A stretch of DNA of 64,000 nt from Agromyces aurantiacus (GCF_016907355.1 NZ_JAFBBW010000001.1:248001-312000); one strand, 5' to 3'; shown: positions 51,176-59,783, counted from the first letter of the stretch. Program-made: numbers and translations. The notes: generated from the sequence alone by a model not told the origin.

Positions 51176-52225
51176 GTGGGGAGCTCGGGCCGGCGGGGTG
51201 GGCGCCTGTCGCCGCTCGCGATCGCGGGGTGGACGGGCCTGGCGGTCCTGCTCGCCGCGGCGTTCCTCGCCGCGCTCGGCGGCTTGAACCAAACCCTGTA
51301 TGGCTCGTCGGCGTTCATCGAGCGCTACCTCGGCAACATCGCGCGCGACGACATCGTGAGCGCCGCGGCGACCCCGGGCGTCCGGCTCGACGACGACGAG
51401 CTCGCCGCCCTGGGCCTCACCGAGGACGTCTCGACCGCGCTGCTGCGTTCCGGCGTCGTCGAGTCCGGCCCGGAGGACGTGCGCATCGTCTCCGACGTGG
51501 CCCACGACGACGGCAGCCACACCGTCACCGCGAGCTATCGGCTCGAGTCCTCGATCGTCGAGACGGCGTTCGACGTGCGGCCCATCGAGCCGCTCTACGG
51601 CCTGCTGCACCGGTGGGAGTTCGCCACCAGCCCCCTCGCGGTCATCCAGGCGACCGCCGCGCACAACCCGCTCTTCACCGTCGGCTCGCTCACGCTCGAC
51701 TCGCGCGCGACGAAGACCGGCGACGCGCTGACCGCGTTCTCGCAGCAGGCCTCGTACCTCGCGATCGCTCCCGCGGTGTACGAGTTCGGCTACCAGTCGA
51801 CGCTGCTCGAGGCCGTGCCCGCCACGGTGGTCGCCGAGCCCGGCGCGACCGTGCCCGTCACCATCGACGCGTTGCCGACCGAGGCCTTCGTCGAACGCGT
51901 GCAGACCAAGGTCGACGAGTACCTCACCGAGCAGTGCGCCACGCAGGCGGTCCTCCAGCCCGCGGGCTGCCCGTTCGGCGTCGCGATCGACGACCGCATC
52001 GTGGGCGACCCGAAGTGGACCATCGTGAGCTCGCCCGAGGTGACGCTCGTGCCGGGCGACAGCTCGTTCGAGATGCCCGCGACGCCCGGCGTCGCCCGCA
52101 TCACCGTCGACGTGCAGTCCCTCTTCGACGGCTCCTTCTCGACCCTCGAGCAGGATGAGGGCTTCACGCTCGCGCTCGAGGCGACGGTGCGGCCCGACGG
52201 CTCCATCTCGATCCAGCTGCGGTGA
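51176..52225 (+). CDS. membrane-anchored exported protein of unknown function
   Basis: 349 residues. One N-terminal membrane segment (about 14-37) anchors an exported domain with two cysteines (EQCATQAV and AGCPFGV) and beta-rich sequence. The order WTIVSSPEV, FEMPATPGVARITVDV and ATVRPDGSISI suggests Ig-like or NTF2-like folds, but I do not recognise a family. Convergent with gluconokinase, three bases apart. Confidence 0.7.
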   Translation: MGSSGRRGGRLSPLAIAGWTGLAVLLAAAFLAALGGLNQTLYGSSAFIERYLGNIARDDIVSAAATPGVRLDDDELAALGLTEDVSTALLRSGVVESGPEDVRIVSDVAHDDGSHTVTASYRLESSIVETAFDVRPIEPLYGLLHRWEFATSPLAVIQATAAHNPLFTVGSLTLDSRATKTGDALTAFSQQASYLAIAPAVYEFGYQSTLLEAVPATVVAEPGATVPVTIDALPTEAFVERVQTKVDEYLTEQCATQAVLQPAGCPFGVAIDDRIVGDPKWTIVSSPEVTLVPGDSSFEMPATPGVARITVDVQSLFDGSFSTLEQDEGFTLALEATVRPDGSISIQLR

Positions 52226-52228
52226 GCC

Positions 52229-52756
52229 CTACGCGGCGAGGGCGTCGACGCCCGCTGCGGCCGTCGCGACGATGTCGTCGAGCGGCGCGTCGATGCCGCA
52301 GCGCACCGCCCGCTCATCCGGGGCGGGCGACTCGTACGACGCCAGCTGCGAGGCGAGCAGCGTCGCCGGCATGAAGTGGCCGGCCCGCGCCCCCATGCGC
52401 TCGGCGAGCAGCACGGGATCGCCCTCGAGCGCGACGAAGACGACGTCGGGCGCCGCGGCGCGCAGCCGATCCCGGTACGCGCGACGAAGCGCCGAGCACG
52501 CGACCACGACGCCGGGTGCGGGTGCCTCGGCGAGCGCCGCGCCGACGAGGTCGAGCCACGGCATCCGGTCCGCGTCGACCAGCGGGATCCCCGACCGCAT
52601 CTTCTCGACGTTCGCCGCCGGGTGCAGGTCGTCGGCGTCCACGAACGCCGTGCCGAACCGTCGCGCGAGGGCCTCCCCGACAGTGCTCTTGCCGGCGCCC
52701 GACACGCCCATCACCACGACGCGTCGCACGCCGGGTCGCGCGCTCGGTCGCGCCAT
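52229..52756 (-). CDS. gntK: gluconokinase
   Basis: Phosphorylates gluconate to 6-phosphogluconate, feeding the pentose phosphate or Entner-Doudoroff route. 175 residues, the usual length. Walker A GVSGAGKST (17-25), then FVDADDLHPAANVEKMRSG (gluconate-binding region), PWLD, CSALRRAYRDRL, and ERMGARAGHFMPATLLASQ are hallmark blocks. ATG 52756 has AAGG eight bases upstream; a GTG at 52771 overlapping the previous stop is an alternative. No gluconate permease or regulator is near. Confidence 0.9.
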   Translation of the reverse strand: MARPSARPGVRRVVVMGVSGAGKSTVGEALARRFGTAFVDADDLHPAANVEKMRSGIPLVDADRMPWLDLVGAALAEAPAPGVVVACSALRRAYRDRLRAAAPDVVFVALEGDPVLLAERMGARAGHFMPATLLASQLASYESPAPDERAVRCGIDAPLDDIVATAAAGVDALAA

Positions 52757-52767
52757 CCGCGGGGCCT

Positions 52768-54741
52768 TCACTGCACGCCGTCGCGCTGCGCGAGGGCCGC
52801 GAGGCGGGCGTTGTACTCCTCGAGCTCGGCGTCGCCGGTGCGGTCGGCGTGCCGGTCGCGGCGCCGGGTCTCCTTGTCGTCGCTGCGCGCCCACTGGATC
52901 GCGACCGCGATCGCCAGGGCGAGCGTCGGGATCTCGCCGATCGACCAGGCGATGCCGCCGCCGGTCTGCTGGTCGACGAGCGCGTCGGTCCCCCAGCCCA
53001 TCGCGCCGTACCAGTCCGCGAGGAGCAGGCCCGAGCTCATCATGATCGAGAGCCCGAAGAACGCGTGGAACGCCATCGTGCCGAGCAGCAGCAGCAACCG
53101 GAACGGGTAGGGCAGGCGGTACGGCACCGGGTCGATGCCGACGAGCGACTGCACGAACAGGTAGCCCGTGATGAGGAAGTGCGCGATCATCCACTCGTGG
53201 CCGATGTGGTCCTCCATCGTCCACCGGAACAGCGGCGAATAGTAGAAGATCCAGAGCGACCCGGCGAACAGCACGGCGGCCACGATGGGATTGGCGATGA
53301 TGCTCGCGAACCGCGAGTGCACCGCGAGGAGGATCCACTCGCGTCCGCCCCGGCTGCCGTCCTTGCGGGGGCGGATGGCGCGCGCCGCGAGCGTCACGGG
53401 CGCGCCCGGCACGAGCAGCACCGGCACCGCCATCGTCAGCATCATGTGCGCGAGCATGTGCGCCGAGAAGAGGTACTCCTCGTACGCGTTGACGCCGCCG
53501 TTGGTGACCCACGCGAGGAGCAGGAGCCCCGACACCCAGGAGATGGTGCGCCACACGGGCCAGCGATCGCCGCGCCGGCGCAACCGCAGGACGCCCGCCA
53601 CGTAGAAGAACAGGCCGAAGCCGCAGAGTAGCAGCCACAGCAGGTCGGGCCGCCATTCGGTGAGGTAGCGCCAGGCCTCCGGCCACGGCGGGAGCGGCTC
53701 GCCCGTGAGGATCTCGGCGGGCGTGCGCGCGAGCTGTCCGCCGAGGTCCTCCGAGACCGGGGTCGCGGTGCGCGCGAGTGCGGCCGCCACGCCCGACGCG
53801 AGGCCCATGAAGGCGAGCTCGACCACGACGAGGAGCCAGAACGTGCGCGTCGCGGAGGCGTCGGGGCGCGACATCCGGCCGATCATCGCGCGACGCTGGG
53901 TCGCACCGAACAGGCCCAGCGCGACGAGCGCGGCGACCTTCACGACCACGAGGATGCCGTACTGCGTCGTCAGCTGCGCCCACGTGCCGATCCGCAGCGC
54001 GGCGCTGGCGTAGCCCGAGATCGCGACGACGATGAAGCACACGAGCGCGACCGTCGAGTACCGGGCCAGCACGACCGCGAGCCGGTCGCCCTCGAACGTC
54101 GGCTTCAGCAGCACGAGGGTGACGAGGCCGCCGAGCCACGCGGCGACGAACACGAGGTGCAGGCCGAGCGCGGTGATGGCCTCGTTGTGCCCGGCGGCGC
54201 CGGCCGCATGGCCCTGCTGCGCCATGGGCACGAGCGCGACGACGGCGAGCGCGGTGACGAACACGAGCGCCGTGTGGTTGCGCACGGCGAAGCACAGCAC
54301 GGTGACCGCGGCGGCGACGAGCGTGGTCGTGAGCCACGCCTGGCCGAGCTCGATCGACGTGACGAACTGCCCCAGTTGCTGGCCGAAGCGGTCGCTCAGG
54401 CTGAACGGGGCGCTCGTGACCAGCACGAAGGTGAGCACGCCGGTCGCGGCGCTCGCGACGGTGAGCACCGCGGCGGAGGCCGCGGCCACGTCGAGCGCGA
54501 GGTCGAACTCGCGCCGCTTGGGACTGAGCGCCCACACCGCGAGCACGAGCGCGCCGATCATGCCGGCCGCGCCGAGGTTCACGAACAGCTTGGCGGCGGG
54601 GACGCCCCAGCGCGCGACCGGACCCGGGTCCTGGATCGGGTACGGCGCCGCTCCCCCGCCGTACGCGAGCGCCGCGACCATCGCGCCGAGCGCGACGGCG
54701 ACGAGCACGGCGGGGCCGAGGACGCGGACGGAACGGGGCAC
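52768..54741 (-). CDS. CopD-CtaG fusion: copper import/cytochrome oxidase assembly
   Basis: Integral membrane protein of 657 residues. The first ~330 residues form a CopD-like copper-resistance domain (with QGHAAGAAGHNEAIT and LHLVFVAAWLGGL). Residues ~350-625 form a caa3-type cytochrome oxidase assembly (CtaG) domain, with FSAHMLAHMMLTMAVP and HEWMIAHFLITGYLF carrying the His pairs thought to bind copper. Actinobacteria commonly have this fusion; it should help deliver copper to the terminal oxidase. TAGGCT six bases before GTG 54741 suggests leaderless expression. gntK follows closely, possibly in one operon. Confidence 0.88.
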   Translation of the reverse strand: MPRSVRVLGPAVLVAVALGAMVAALAYGGGAAPYPIQDPGPVARWGVPAAKLFVNLGAAGMIGALVLAVWALSPKRREFDLALDVAAASAAVLTVASAATGVLTFVLVTSAPFSLSDRFGQQLGQFVTSIELGQAWLTTTLVAAAVTVLCFAVRNHTALVFVTALAVVALVPMAQQGHAAGAAGHNEAITALGLHLVFVAAWLGGLVTLVLLKPTFEGDRLAVVLARYSTVALVCFIVVAISGYASAALRIGTWAQLTTQYGILVVVKVAALVALGLFGATQRRAMIGRMSRPDASATRTFWLLVVVELAFMGLASGVAAALARTATPVSEDLGGQLARTPAEILTGEPLPPWPEAWRYLTEWRPDLLWLLLCGFGLFFYVAGVLRLRRRGDRWPVWRTISWVSGLLLLAWVTNGGVNAYEEYLFSAHMLAHMMLTMAVPVLLVPGAPVTLAARAIRPRKDGSRGGREWILLAVHSRFASIIANPIVAAVLFAGSLWIFYYSPLFRWTMEDHIGHEWMIAHFLITGYLFVQSLVGIDPVPYRLPYPFRLLLLLGTMAFHAFFGLSIMMSSGLLLADWYGAMGWGTDALVDQQTGGGIAWSIGEIPTLALAIAVAIQWARSDDKETRRRDRHADRTGDAELEEYNARLAALAQRDGVQ

Positions 54742-54747
54742 CGGACC

Positions 54748-54753
54748 AGCCTA
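54748..54753 (-). promoter_or_regulatory. -10 element of CopD-CtaG gene (leaderless)
   Basis: TAGGCT on the minus strand, exactly six bases before the GTG start. Confidence 0.5.
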
Positions 54754-54804
54754 GGCGAGCCGGCTGGGAGCGCCCGCGCCCGGGGACGGCGCCGCGCGGG
54801 GACG

Positions 54805-54842
54805 CCGAAGGGGCGCACCGGATGGACCGGGCGCCCCTTCGG
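54805..54842 (-). terminator. terminator of HU gene
   Basis: A 12-bp stem (CCGAAGGGGCGC / GCGCCCCTTCGG), one bulged A, four more pairs and a 5-base loop, starting 32 bases after the HU stop. Very stable; no clear T-tract. Confidence 0.75.
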
Positions 54843-54874
54843 GAGTCTCGGATGCGTCGGACGACGCGCGCGAG

Positions 54875-55162
54875 TTACTTCGCGGCGGCCTTCAGCTTCG
54901 AGCCCGCGGTGACCTTGACCGAGTTGCCGGCGGCGATCTGGATGGTCTCGCCGGTCTGCGGGTTGCGGCCGGTGCGGGCGGCGCGGTGGGTGCGCTCGAC
55001 GGCGAGCCAGCCCGGGATCGAGACCTTCGTGCCCGAACCGACCGAGTCGGCCAGCGTGTCGAAGAACCCGTTGAGCACGGAGTCGACGGTGCTCTGGCTC
55101 TGGTTCGTCGCCGCAGCGATCTTGGCAACGAGCTCGGACTTGTTGAGCGACTTGTCAGCCAT
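54875..55162 (-). CDS. HU-family nucleoid protein
   Basis: Histone-like DNA-bending protein of 95 residues. It starts NKSELVAKIAAATNQSQS, has the GF-GTF-type core as IPGWLAVERTHRAARTGRNP (the flexible DNA arm, PQTGE) and ends with SKLKAAAK. It lacks the long Lys/Ala-rich tail of mycobacterial HupB. ATG 55162 has AGGAGG seven bases upstream. A strong hairpin follows the stop. The upstream gap contains its promoter and a large inverted repeat. Confidence 0.92.
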   Translation of the reverse strand: MADKSLNKSELVAKIAAATNQSQSTVDSVLNGFFDTLADSVGSGTKVSIPGWLAVERTHRAARTGRNPQTGETIQIAAGNSVKVTAGSKLKAAAK

Positions 55163-55358
55163 GGAATGTCCTCCTCGGACCTTCGCTGTGTCTACAGCTG
55201 TCGTGTGGATACACGGGAACGGATCGTGCCGATCGCCCCCGTGGCCGTTCAGGCCGCCTCGAATGTAGCAGAGTCCCGCGGAAACACGCGGATTTCCGGG
55301 CCTTCGCGGCAGGTTCGGCAGGGGGTTGACGGATGACGCGACTCGCGTCGACCTCATC

Positions 55359-55424
55359 GCGGGGGTCGTTCCGCGACATCCGACACACCGGAACCGTGAT
55401 CGGATGTCGCGAAGCGACCCCCGC
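55359..55424. repeat. large inverted repeat, possible hairpin RNA
   Basis: Arms of 25 bases at 55359-55383 and 55400-55424 match at 23 of 25 positions, around a 16-base loop. It lies in the 349-base gap between the rpsN terminator and the HU gene, separate from both the terminator at 55459 and the HU ribosome site. The rest of that gap shows no open reading frame with coding character. Confidence 0.8.
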
Positions 55425-55458
55425 AGCGCGCCCCGCGGGGTGCGGAGCCCGCAGACGA

Positions 55459-55497
55459 CGAGAGGGGCGCCCCGGATGATCCGGGACGCCCCTCTCG
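55459..55497 (-). terminator. terminator of rpmB-rpmG-rpsN operon
   Basis: 17-bp stem with one mismatch and a 5-base loop, 14 bases after the rpsN stop. Confidence 0.8.
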
Positions 55498-55511
55498 GGA
55501 AGCGGTACTGC

Positions 55512-55817
55512 CTACCAGCTCGACTTGGTGATGCCGGGCAGCTCGCCGCGGTGCGCCATGTCACGGAAGCGGACACGCGAGATGCCGAACTTCGTGAGCA
55601 CGCCGCGGGGGCGGCCGTCGATGGCGTCGCGCGAGCGCAGGCGCACGGGCGAGGCGTTGCGGGGCAGCTTCTGGAGGCCGACGCGGGCGGCCTCGCGGGT
55701 CTCGTCGGTGCCGTTCGGGTCGACGAGGGCCTTCTTCAGCTCGGCGCGCTTGGCGGCGTAGCGGTCGACGACCTCCTGGCGCTGCTGGTTGCGCGCGATC
55801 TTGCTCTTCTTCGCCAT
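55512..55817 (-). CDS. rpsN: 30S ribosomal protein S14, cysteine-free form
   Basis: Small-subunit protein of 101 residues ([13 protein letters not shown] start, [15 protein letters not shown] and LPGITKSSW end). The longer form without the CxxC zinc knuckle of the 61-residue type. It follows rpmG by 3 bases in the rpmB-rpmG-rpsN run. In many actinobacteria such zinc-free paralogues are induced by zinc starvation; a zur-znu operon is present 4 kb away. No Zur box was found upstream of this operon, so it may be the housekeeping copy. Confidence 0.93.
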   Translation of the reverse strand: MAKKSKIARNQQRQEVVDRYAAKRAELKKALVDPNGTDETREAARVGLQKLPRNASPVRLRSRDAIDGRPRGVLTKFGISRVRFRDMAHRGELPGITKSSW

Positions 55818-55820
55818 GTC

Positions 55821-55988
55821 TTAGCGCTCCTCTCGGAAGTCGACGTGCTTGCGCACCACGGGGTCGTACTTCTTGAGCACGAGACGGTCGGGGTTGTTGC
55901 GACGGTTCTTGCGGGTCACGTAGGTGTACCCGGTGCCGGCCGTCGAACGGAGCTTGATGATCGGACGGATGTCCTGCTGCTTCGCCAT
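55821..55988 (-). CDS. rpmG: 50S ribosomal protein L33, cysteine-free form
   Basis: 55-residue ribosomal protein. [18 protein letters not shown] then [18 protein letters not shown] and [16 protein letters not shown] are the standard L33 blocks (read from the bases). It has none of the four zinc cysteines of the C+ form. Its ATG overlaps the rpmB stop by one base (TAATG), and rpsN follows immediately, so the three are co-translated. Confidence 0.93.
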   Translation of the reverse strand: MAKQQDIRPIIKLRSTAGTGYTYVTRKNRRNNPDRLVLKKYDPVVRKHVDFREER

Positions 55989-56224
55989 TAGAGCTTCACC
56001 CCACGAGCCTGGATGTCCTTGATGACGGCCTCGATGCCACGGGCGTCGATCACCTTGATGCCCTTGGCGGACACGTTCAGGGTGACGTTACGACGCAGCG
56101 ACGGCACGTAGTAGGTCTTCTTCTGCACGTTCGGGTCGAAGCGGCGCTTCGTCCGGCGGTGCGAGTGCGAGATGTTGTGTCCGAAGCCGGGGGTGGCTCC
56201 GGTCACCTGGCACACTGCTGCCAT
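55988..56224 (-). CDS. rpmB: 50S ribosomal protein L28
   Basis: 78 residues starting [20 protein letters not shown], with [19 protein letters not shown] and the terminal [17 protein letters not shown], the L28 consensus. It lacks the paired CxxC knuckles, so the zinc-free form. ATG 56224 has GGAGG eight bases upstream and is preferred over the ATG at 56239, which lies upstream of that site. First gene of the rpmB-rpmG-rpsN operon. A 9-bp hairpin in the leader could serve in control by translation. Confidence 0.93.
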   Translation of the reverse strand: MAAVCQVTGATPGFGHNISHSHRRTKRRFDPNVQKKTYYVPSLRRNVTLNVSAKGIKVIDARGIEAVIKDIQARGVKL

Positions 56225-56243
56225 TGGTCTTTCCTCCAATACC

Positions 56244-56263
56244 GAGGGGCCGGACGGCCCCTC
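56244..56263 (-). promoter_or_regulatory. leader hairpin upstream of rpmB
   Basis: GAGGGGCCG paired with CGGCCCCTC (9 bp, 2-base loop), 20 bases before the ATG and just upstream of the ribosome site. May be an attenuation or autoregulation element; no T-run. Confidence 0.45.
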
Positions 56264-56422
56264 CCAAGGTCACTTGTCTGCAGACGAGCCCCTCCGCTGC
56301 GCGGTAGATACAGGGGGATTCATCCACGGTCTGGACGGTGGAAGCGTCCAGCCAAACGTCGATCCTACCAGACGGGCCGTGACCGGCCGAAACGCACGCC
56401 GCGGGCCCCGGATGGGACGGGA

Positions 56423-56428
56423 TAGCAT
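56423..56428 (+). promoter_or_regulatory. -10 element of small membrane-protein gene (leaderless)
   Basis: TAGCAT, six bases before ATG 56435; no ribosome-binding site. Confidence 0.5.
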
Positions 56429-56434
56429 GGGCGG

Positions 56435-56722
56435 ATGTTCGGGGAGTGGCGGCAGCTGATCGAGTTCCTGCAGGTGCTCGCGACTCCCGTGCTCGGCCAC
56501 GGGACCGATGCGCTCCTCGTCACCCTCGGCATCGCGCTCGTGCTGCTGTTCGCCGTCGCGATCGCCGCGGTGCTCGCCTCCTCCATGGCCGGGCGGCCGA
56601 TCCCGTTGCCGGCGCGCGGCGGTGGCAGACGCAGGGCACGGCAGGCGCGAACCCTCCCCCCGGGCGCGAGGCGCCCGCGTTTCAGCGCGCGGCCGCGCGC
56701 GCCCGGCGCCGCGCTCGCCTGA
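56435..56722 (+). CDS. small membrane protein
   Basis: 95 residues. One strongly hydrophobic segment (about 26-51) and a basic, Arg/Pro-rich C-terminus. I do not recognise a firm family. The start is supported by TAGCAT exactly six bases before the ATG. It is divergent from rpmB and is followed by another small membrane-protein gene. Confidence 0.62.
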   Translation: MFGEWRQLIEFLQVLATPVLGHGTDALLVTLGIALVLLFAVAIAAVLASSMAGRPIPLPARGGGRRRARQARTLPPGARRPRFSARPRAPGAALA

Positions 56723-56805
56723 GCCCGCCCGCGGCCGTCACTCCCCCGCGCCCGAGGGCCGGCTCTCCGCGTCCATGCCTGCATCGATGCCATCGGAGAA
56801 CCACC

Positions 56806-57120
56806 ATGCGCGACCACCTCCCTGCCCGCCTGCCCGACGACGAGCCGTCCTCGCCCTCGCGGGAGCACCGGCCACCGGGCGCCCGGCGAAGGCTCGGCGC
56901 CTCCATCCACGCCTTCGTCACCGCCGTCAACCTCCGTCTCTTCACCGCGAGCGCCGGGATCTACGTGGCCGCCGGCTCGTTCGTCGGGTTCGAGGCGCTC
57001 GCCTTCCTGCTCGGCTTCGCGCCGCTCTGGCCGATCGCGATCCCGATCCTGATCGGAGGCATCGCGGTCGTCGGTCTCGTCCTCAACCGCGTCGAGGCCC
57101 GGCGCGACGACGAGAGGTGA
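56806..57120 (+). CDS. small two-pass membrane protein
   Basis: 104 residues with a basic, Pro/Arg-rich N-terminal third and two hydrophobic segments (about 47-68 and 72-93), ending in charged residues. No family recognised. ATG 56806 has GGAGA eight bases upstream. The 83 bases before it hold no other gene; co-transcription with the previous small gene is likely. Confidence 0.65.
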   Translation: MRDHLPARLPDDEPSSPSREHRPPGARRRLGASIHAFVTAVNLRLFTASAGIYVAAGSFVGFEALAFLLGFAPLWPIAIPILIGGIAVVGLVLNRVEARRDDER

Positions 57121-57191
57121 GGCGGCGCGCGCCGCGGCTTCGCGACGGCCACGAGTTCCTGATCACCTTCCCATGATCCGTGGGTATCGGC

Positions 57192-57830
57192 TCATCCGGG
57201 CGGGATCGTTCGCCGTGACAGCAGCGCCGCGACGAGGAAGCAGACCGCGCCGAGCATCGTGCCGAGGTTCGCCCAGTACTCGCTGAGCAGGTCGCCGGTC
57301 TCGGGCAGCACGTACGCTCCCACCGCCGAGGCGCCGAAGGCGATCGACCCGGCCAGGTTCAGCCAGGTGCCGTGCCAGGTCCGGGCGTCGGGGTCCCACA
57401 GCCGGCCGCGGTCCTTCGTGGCGACCACCGCGAGCGTGCTCGCGACGAGGAACGCGATCGAGCCCCACGCATCGGGGCGCCATCCGATGCCGACCGCGTC
57501 GGGCCGGGCGATCGCCGCGGCGAGCGCGGCGAAGGTGCTGACGTTGAACAGCAGGGTGCCCGCGAACTGGATGGCGGCCGCCCACCAGTCCGCCCGGTCG
57601 GCACGGTTCATGGCGCCGTGCGGCGGTCGACGCCCGCTGAGCACCAGCTGGATCAGCGCCGCGGTCGTGAAGAAAATCGATCCGACGAAGAACGTCGCGT
57701 TCGCACCGACCGTGCCCGCCCACGCCGCGTACGGCGGCAGCGCCCCCGCGAGGAAGCACAGCGAGCCGATCGCGAACCCCCACGACTCCCGGCGCAATCG
57801 CCGGACCGTCGCCCCAGCGGACGCCCCCAT
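57192..57830 (-). CDS. YrhK-like membrane protein
   Basis: 212 residues with six predicted membrane segments in three pairs. Two similar halves are visible: ESWGFAIGSLCFLAG / GSIFFTTAALIQLVLSG and later LNLAGSIAFGASAVGA / YWANLGTMLGAVCFLVAAL, matching the YrhK domain. Role unknown. It starts two bases after the glutamate decarboxylase stop, so the two are co-translated and may act together in acid or osmotic stress; that is inference. Confidence 0.78.
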   Translation of the reverse strand: MGASAGATVRRLRRESWGFAIGSLCFLAGALPPYAAWAGTVGANATFFVGSIFFTTAALIQLVLSGRRPPHGAMNRADRADWWAAAIQFAGTLLFNVSTFAALAAAIARPDAVGIGWRPDAWGSIAFLVASTLAVVATKDRGRLWDPDARTWHGTWLNLAGSIAFGASAVGAYVLPETGDLLSEYWANLGTMLGAVCFLVAALLSRRTIPPG

Positions 57831-57832
57831 CG

Positions 57833-59200
57833 TCAGTGGTGGAACGCGGGTGCCAGGCCCGCATGCGGCATCGGCGCGTCGAGCGAGTCGAGGAACTCGG
57901 TCTCCTCGCGGATGTCGCGCAGCAAGTCCTCCGCGAGGTCGCGGCTCAGCCCGTCGCGGCACACGATGCGCATGACGGTCTGGCCCTCGAGGTCGCCCGA
58001 CAGCGGATACGCGGGCACGAGCCATCCCTTGATGCGCAGCCGCTCCGAGAGGTGGTAGAGCGTCCACTTGTCGGTGTGGCCGGGCGTCAGCCGCCAGGCG
58101 AACACCGGGATGTCGCTGCCGTCGGTCAGGAGCTCGAACGCGTCGATCGTGCCGACCCCGTGCGACAGGTAGCGCGCGACATCCTGCGATGCCTGCTGGA
58201 TCGACGCGTAGCCGGACCGGCCGAGCCGGAGGAAGCGGTAGTACTGCAGCAGCACCTGCGCCCCGGGGCGGGAGAAGTTCAGGGCGAACGTGGGCATGGA
58301 GCCGCCGAGGTAGCTGACCCGGAAGATCAGCTCCTCGGGCAGCGCCGCCGTGTTGCGCCACACGATCCAGCCGACGCCCGGGTAGACCAGTCCGTACTTG
58401 TGGCCGGACGTATTGATCGACTGCACGCGCGGCACGCGGAAGTCCCACTCGAGCTCGGGCTGCAGGAACGGCGCGACCATCGCGCCCGATGCCCCGTCGA
58501 CGTGGATCGGGACGTCGAGCCCCGTCTTCTCCTGGATCTCGTCGAGCTTGGCCTGCACCTTCATCACGGGTTCGTAGGCCCCCGTGTACGTCACGCCCAT
58601 GAGCACGACCACGCCGATGGTGTTCTCGTCCACGACGTCCTCGAGCCCCGTTCCGTCCATCAGGGGGTGCTCCTCGGTCGTGGGCACGAGTCGCATCTCG
58701 ACGTCGAAGTAGTTGCAGAACTTCTCCCAGCAGACCTGCACGGCCGAGCTCATGATCAGGTTCGGCTTCTCCGCCGGCTTGCCCGCTGCGCGGCGAGCCT
58801 GCTGCCACCGCCGCTTGAGCGCCAGCCCGCCGAGCATGCACGCCTCCGACGATCCGATCGTCGACGTGCCGATCACATCGGTGAGGTCGGGCGCGTGCCA
58901 GAGGTCGGCGAGGATCCGCCAGCAGTACTCCTCGATCGCGGCCGTGGCCGGGTACTCGTCCTTGTCGATCATGTTCTTGTCGAACGCGTCGGCGTACAGG
59001 CGGTCGGCGGACTCGTCCATCCACGTGCCGACGAACGTCGCGAGGTTCAACCTCGCGTTGCCGTCGAGCATGGTCTCGTCGCGCACGATGCGGTACGCGG
59101 TCTCGGGCAGCATCGAGCGGTCCGGCATCCGGGTGTAGCGCGCGGTGGTCGCCTCGCCGGCCCGCGAGAAGGTCGGAATGAGCGCATCGTCCTGGTACAT
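57833..59200 (-). CDS. gadB: glutamate decarboxylase
   Basis: PLP enzyme converting glutamate to GABA and CO2 while consuming a proton, 455 residues, the usual bacterial GAD length. The PLP Lys268 lies in NTSGHKYG, with Asp235 in HVDGASG contacting the cofactor; IGTSTIGSSEACMLGGLAL and FRVSYLGG are further family blocks. ATG 59200 is chosen, with AAGGGGG upstream. It is coupled to the YrhK-like gene. A GadC-like permease gene is elsewhere in the window, not adjacent. A role in acid resistance or GABA metabolism is well grounded. Confidence 0.93.
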   Translation of the reverse strand: MYQDDALIPTFSRAGEATTARYTRMPDRSMLPETAYRIVRDETMLDGNARLNLATFVGTWMDESADRLYADAFDKNMIDKDEYPATAAIEEYCWRILADLWHAPDLTDVIGTSTIGSSEACMLGGLALKRRWQQARRAAGKPAEKPNLIMSSAVQVCWEKFCNYFDVEMRLVPTTEEHPLMDGTGLEDVVDENTIGVVVLMGVTYTGAYEPVMKVQAKLDEIQEKTGLDVPIHVDGASGAMVAPFLQPELEWDFRVPRVQSINTSGHKYGLVYPGVGWIVWRNTAALPEELIFRVSYLGGSMPTFALNFSRPGAQVLLQYYRFLRLGRSGYASIQQASQDVARYLSHGVGTIDAFELLTDGSDIPVFAWRLTPGHTDKWTLYHLSERLRIKGWLVPAYPLSGDLEGQTVMRIVCRDGLSRDLAEDLLRDIREETEFLDSLDAPMPHAGLAPAFHH

Positions 59201-59344
59201 GGGTCCCCCTTCGTCCGCTCGAAGGCGCGGACCCGACGCACGGTAGTCCCCGGCCCGCCGCGCCATGGGGACTCAGGTCCCGTGGCACCGCCCAGGTGCG
59301 GGCACGCGGCACGCACGCCCGCCGCGTGCCGCACGCCGCACGCC

Positions 59345-59370
59345 GGGGCGGCGCGACCGGGCGTCGCCCC
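59345..59370 (-). terminator. terminator of znu-zur operon
   Basis: 10-bp stem (9 pairs matched, 6-base loop), 15 bases after the zur stop. No T-tract on the minus strand. Confidence 0.65.
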
Positions 59371-59384
59371 GCGCCATCCGCTCG

Positions 59385-59783
59385 CTAGGGCTGCTCGGCG
59401 AGCCGGCGCGTGCAGTCGGCGCAGAGGCCGAACACGTCGACCACGTGCGCCGCGGCCGTGAAGCCGTGCTCGCCCGCGACCCGGCGCGCCCACGCCTCGA
59501 CCTCGTCGGCCGCGATCTCGACCGTGAGGCCGCAGTTGCGGCAGATGAGGTGGTGATGATGCCCGGAGCTGCACGCGCGGTAGAGGGCCTCGCCCTCGGG
59601 CGACTGCAGCGAGTCGGCCTCGCCGCTCGAGGCGAGATCGCCGAGCGCGCGGTACACGGTGGCCAGGCCGATGGGCGAGCCGCTCGCGTGCAGCGCCGAG
59701 TGCAGCGCCTGGGCGCTGATGAACCCCTCGGTGCCGTCGAGCGCCTCGCGAACGGCCTCGCGCTGCCAGGTGTTCCGTTTCAT
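59385..59783 (-). CDS. zur: Fur-family zinc uptake regulator
   Basis: 132-residue Fur-family repressor. The helix-turn-helix region includes GSPIGLATVYRALGDL; the regulatory part has a four-His run HHHH (75-78) and two zinc cysteine pairs, CRNC (81-84) and CADC (121-124). It ends the znuA-C-B-B operon with ATGA overlap, and the znuA promoter has a Zur-like box, so zinc sensing is the best call over iron (Fur) or manganese. It should repress its own operon when zinc is plentiful. Confidence 0.9.
   Translation of the reverse strand: MKRNTWQREAVREALDGTEGFISAQALHSALHASGSPIGLATVYRALGDLASSGEADSLQSPEGEALYRACSSGHHHHLICRNCGLTVEIAADEVEAWARRVAGEHGFTAAAHVVDVFGLCADCTRRLAEQP

Noticed and set aside
56225..56434. 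Zur box upstream of rpmB
   Set aside because: No TGA-N-AA...TT-N-TCA-like palindrome in this stretch; only a GC-rich hairpin was found.
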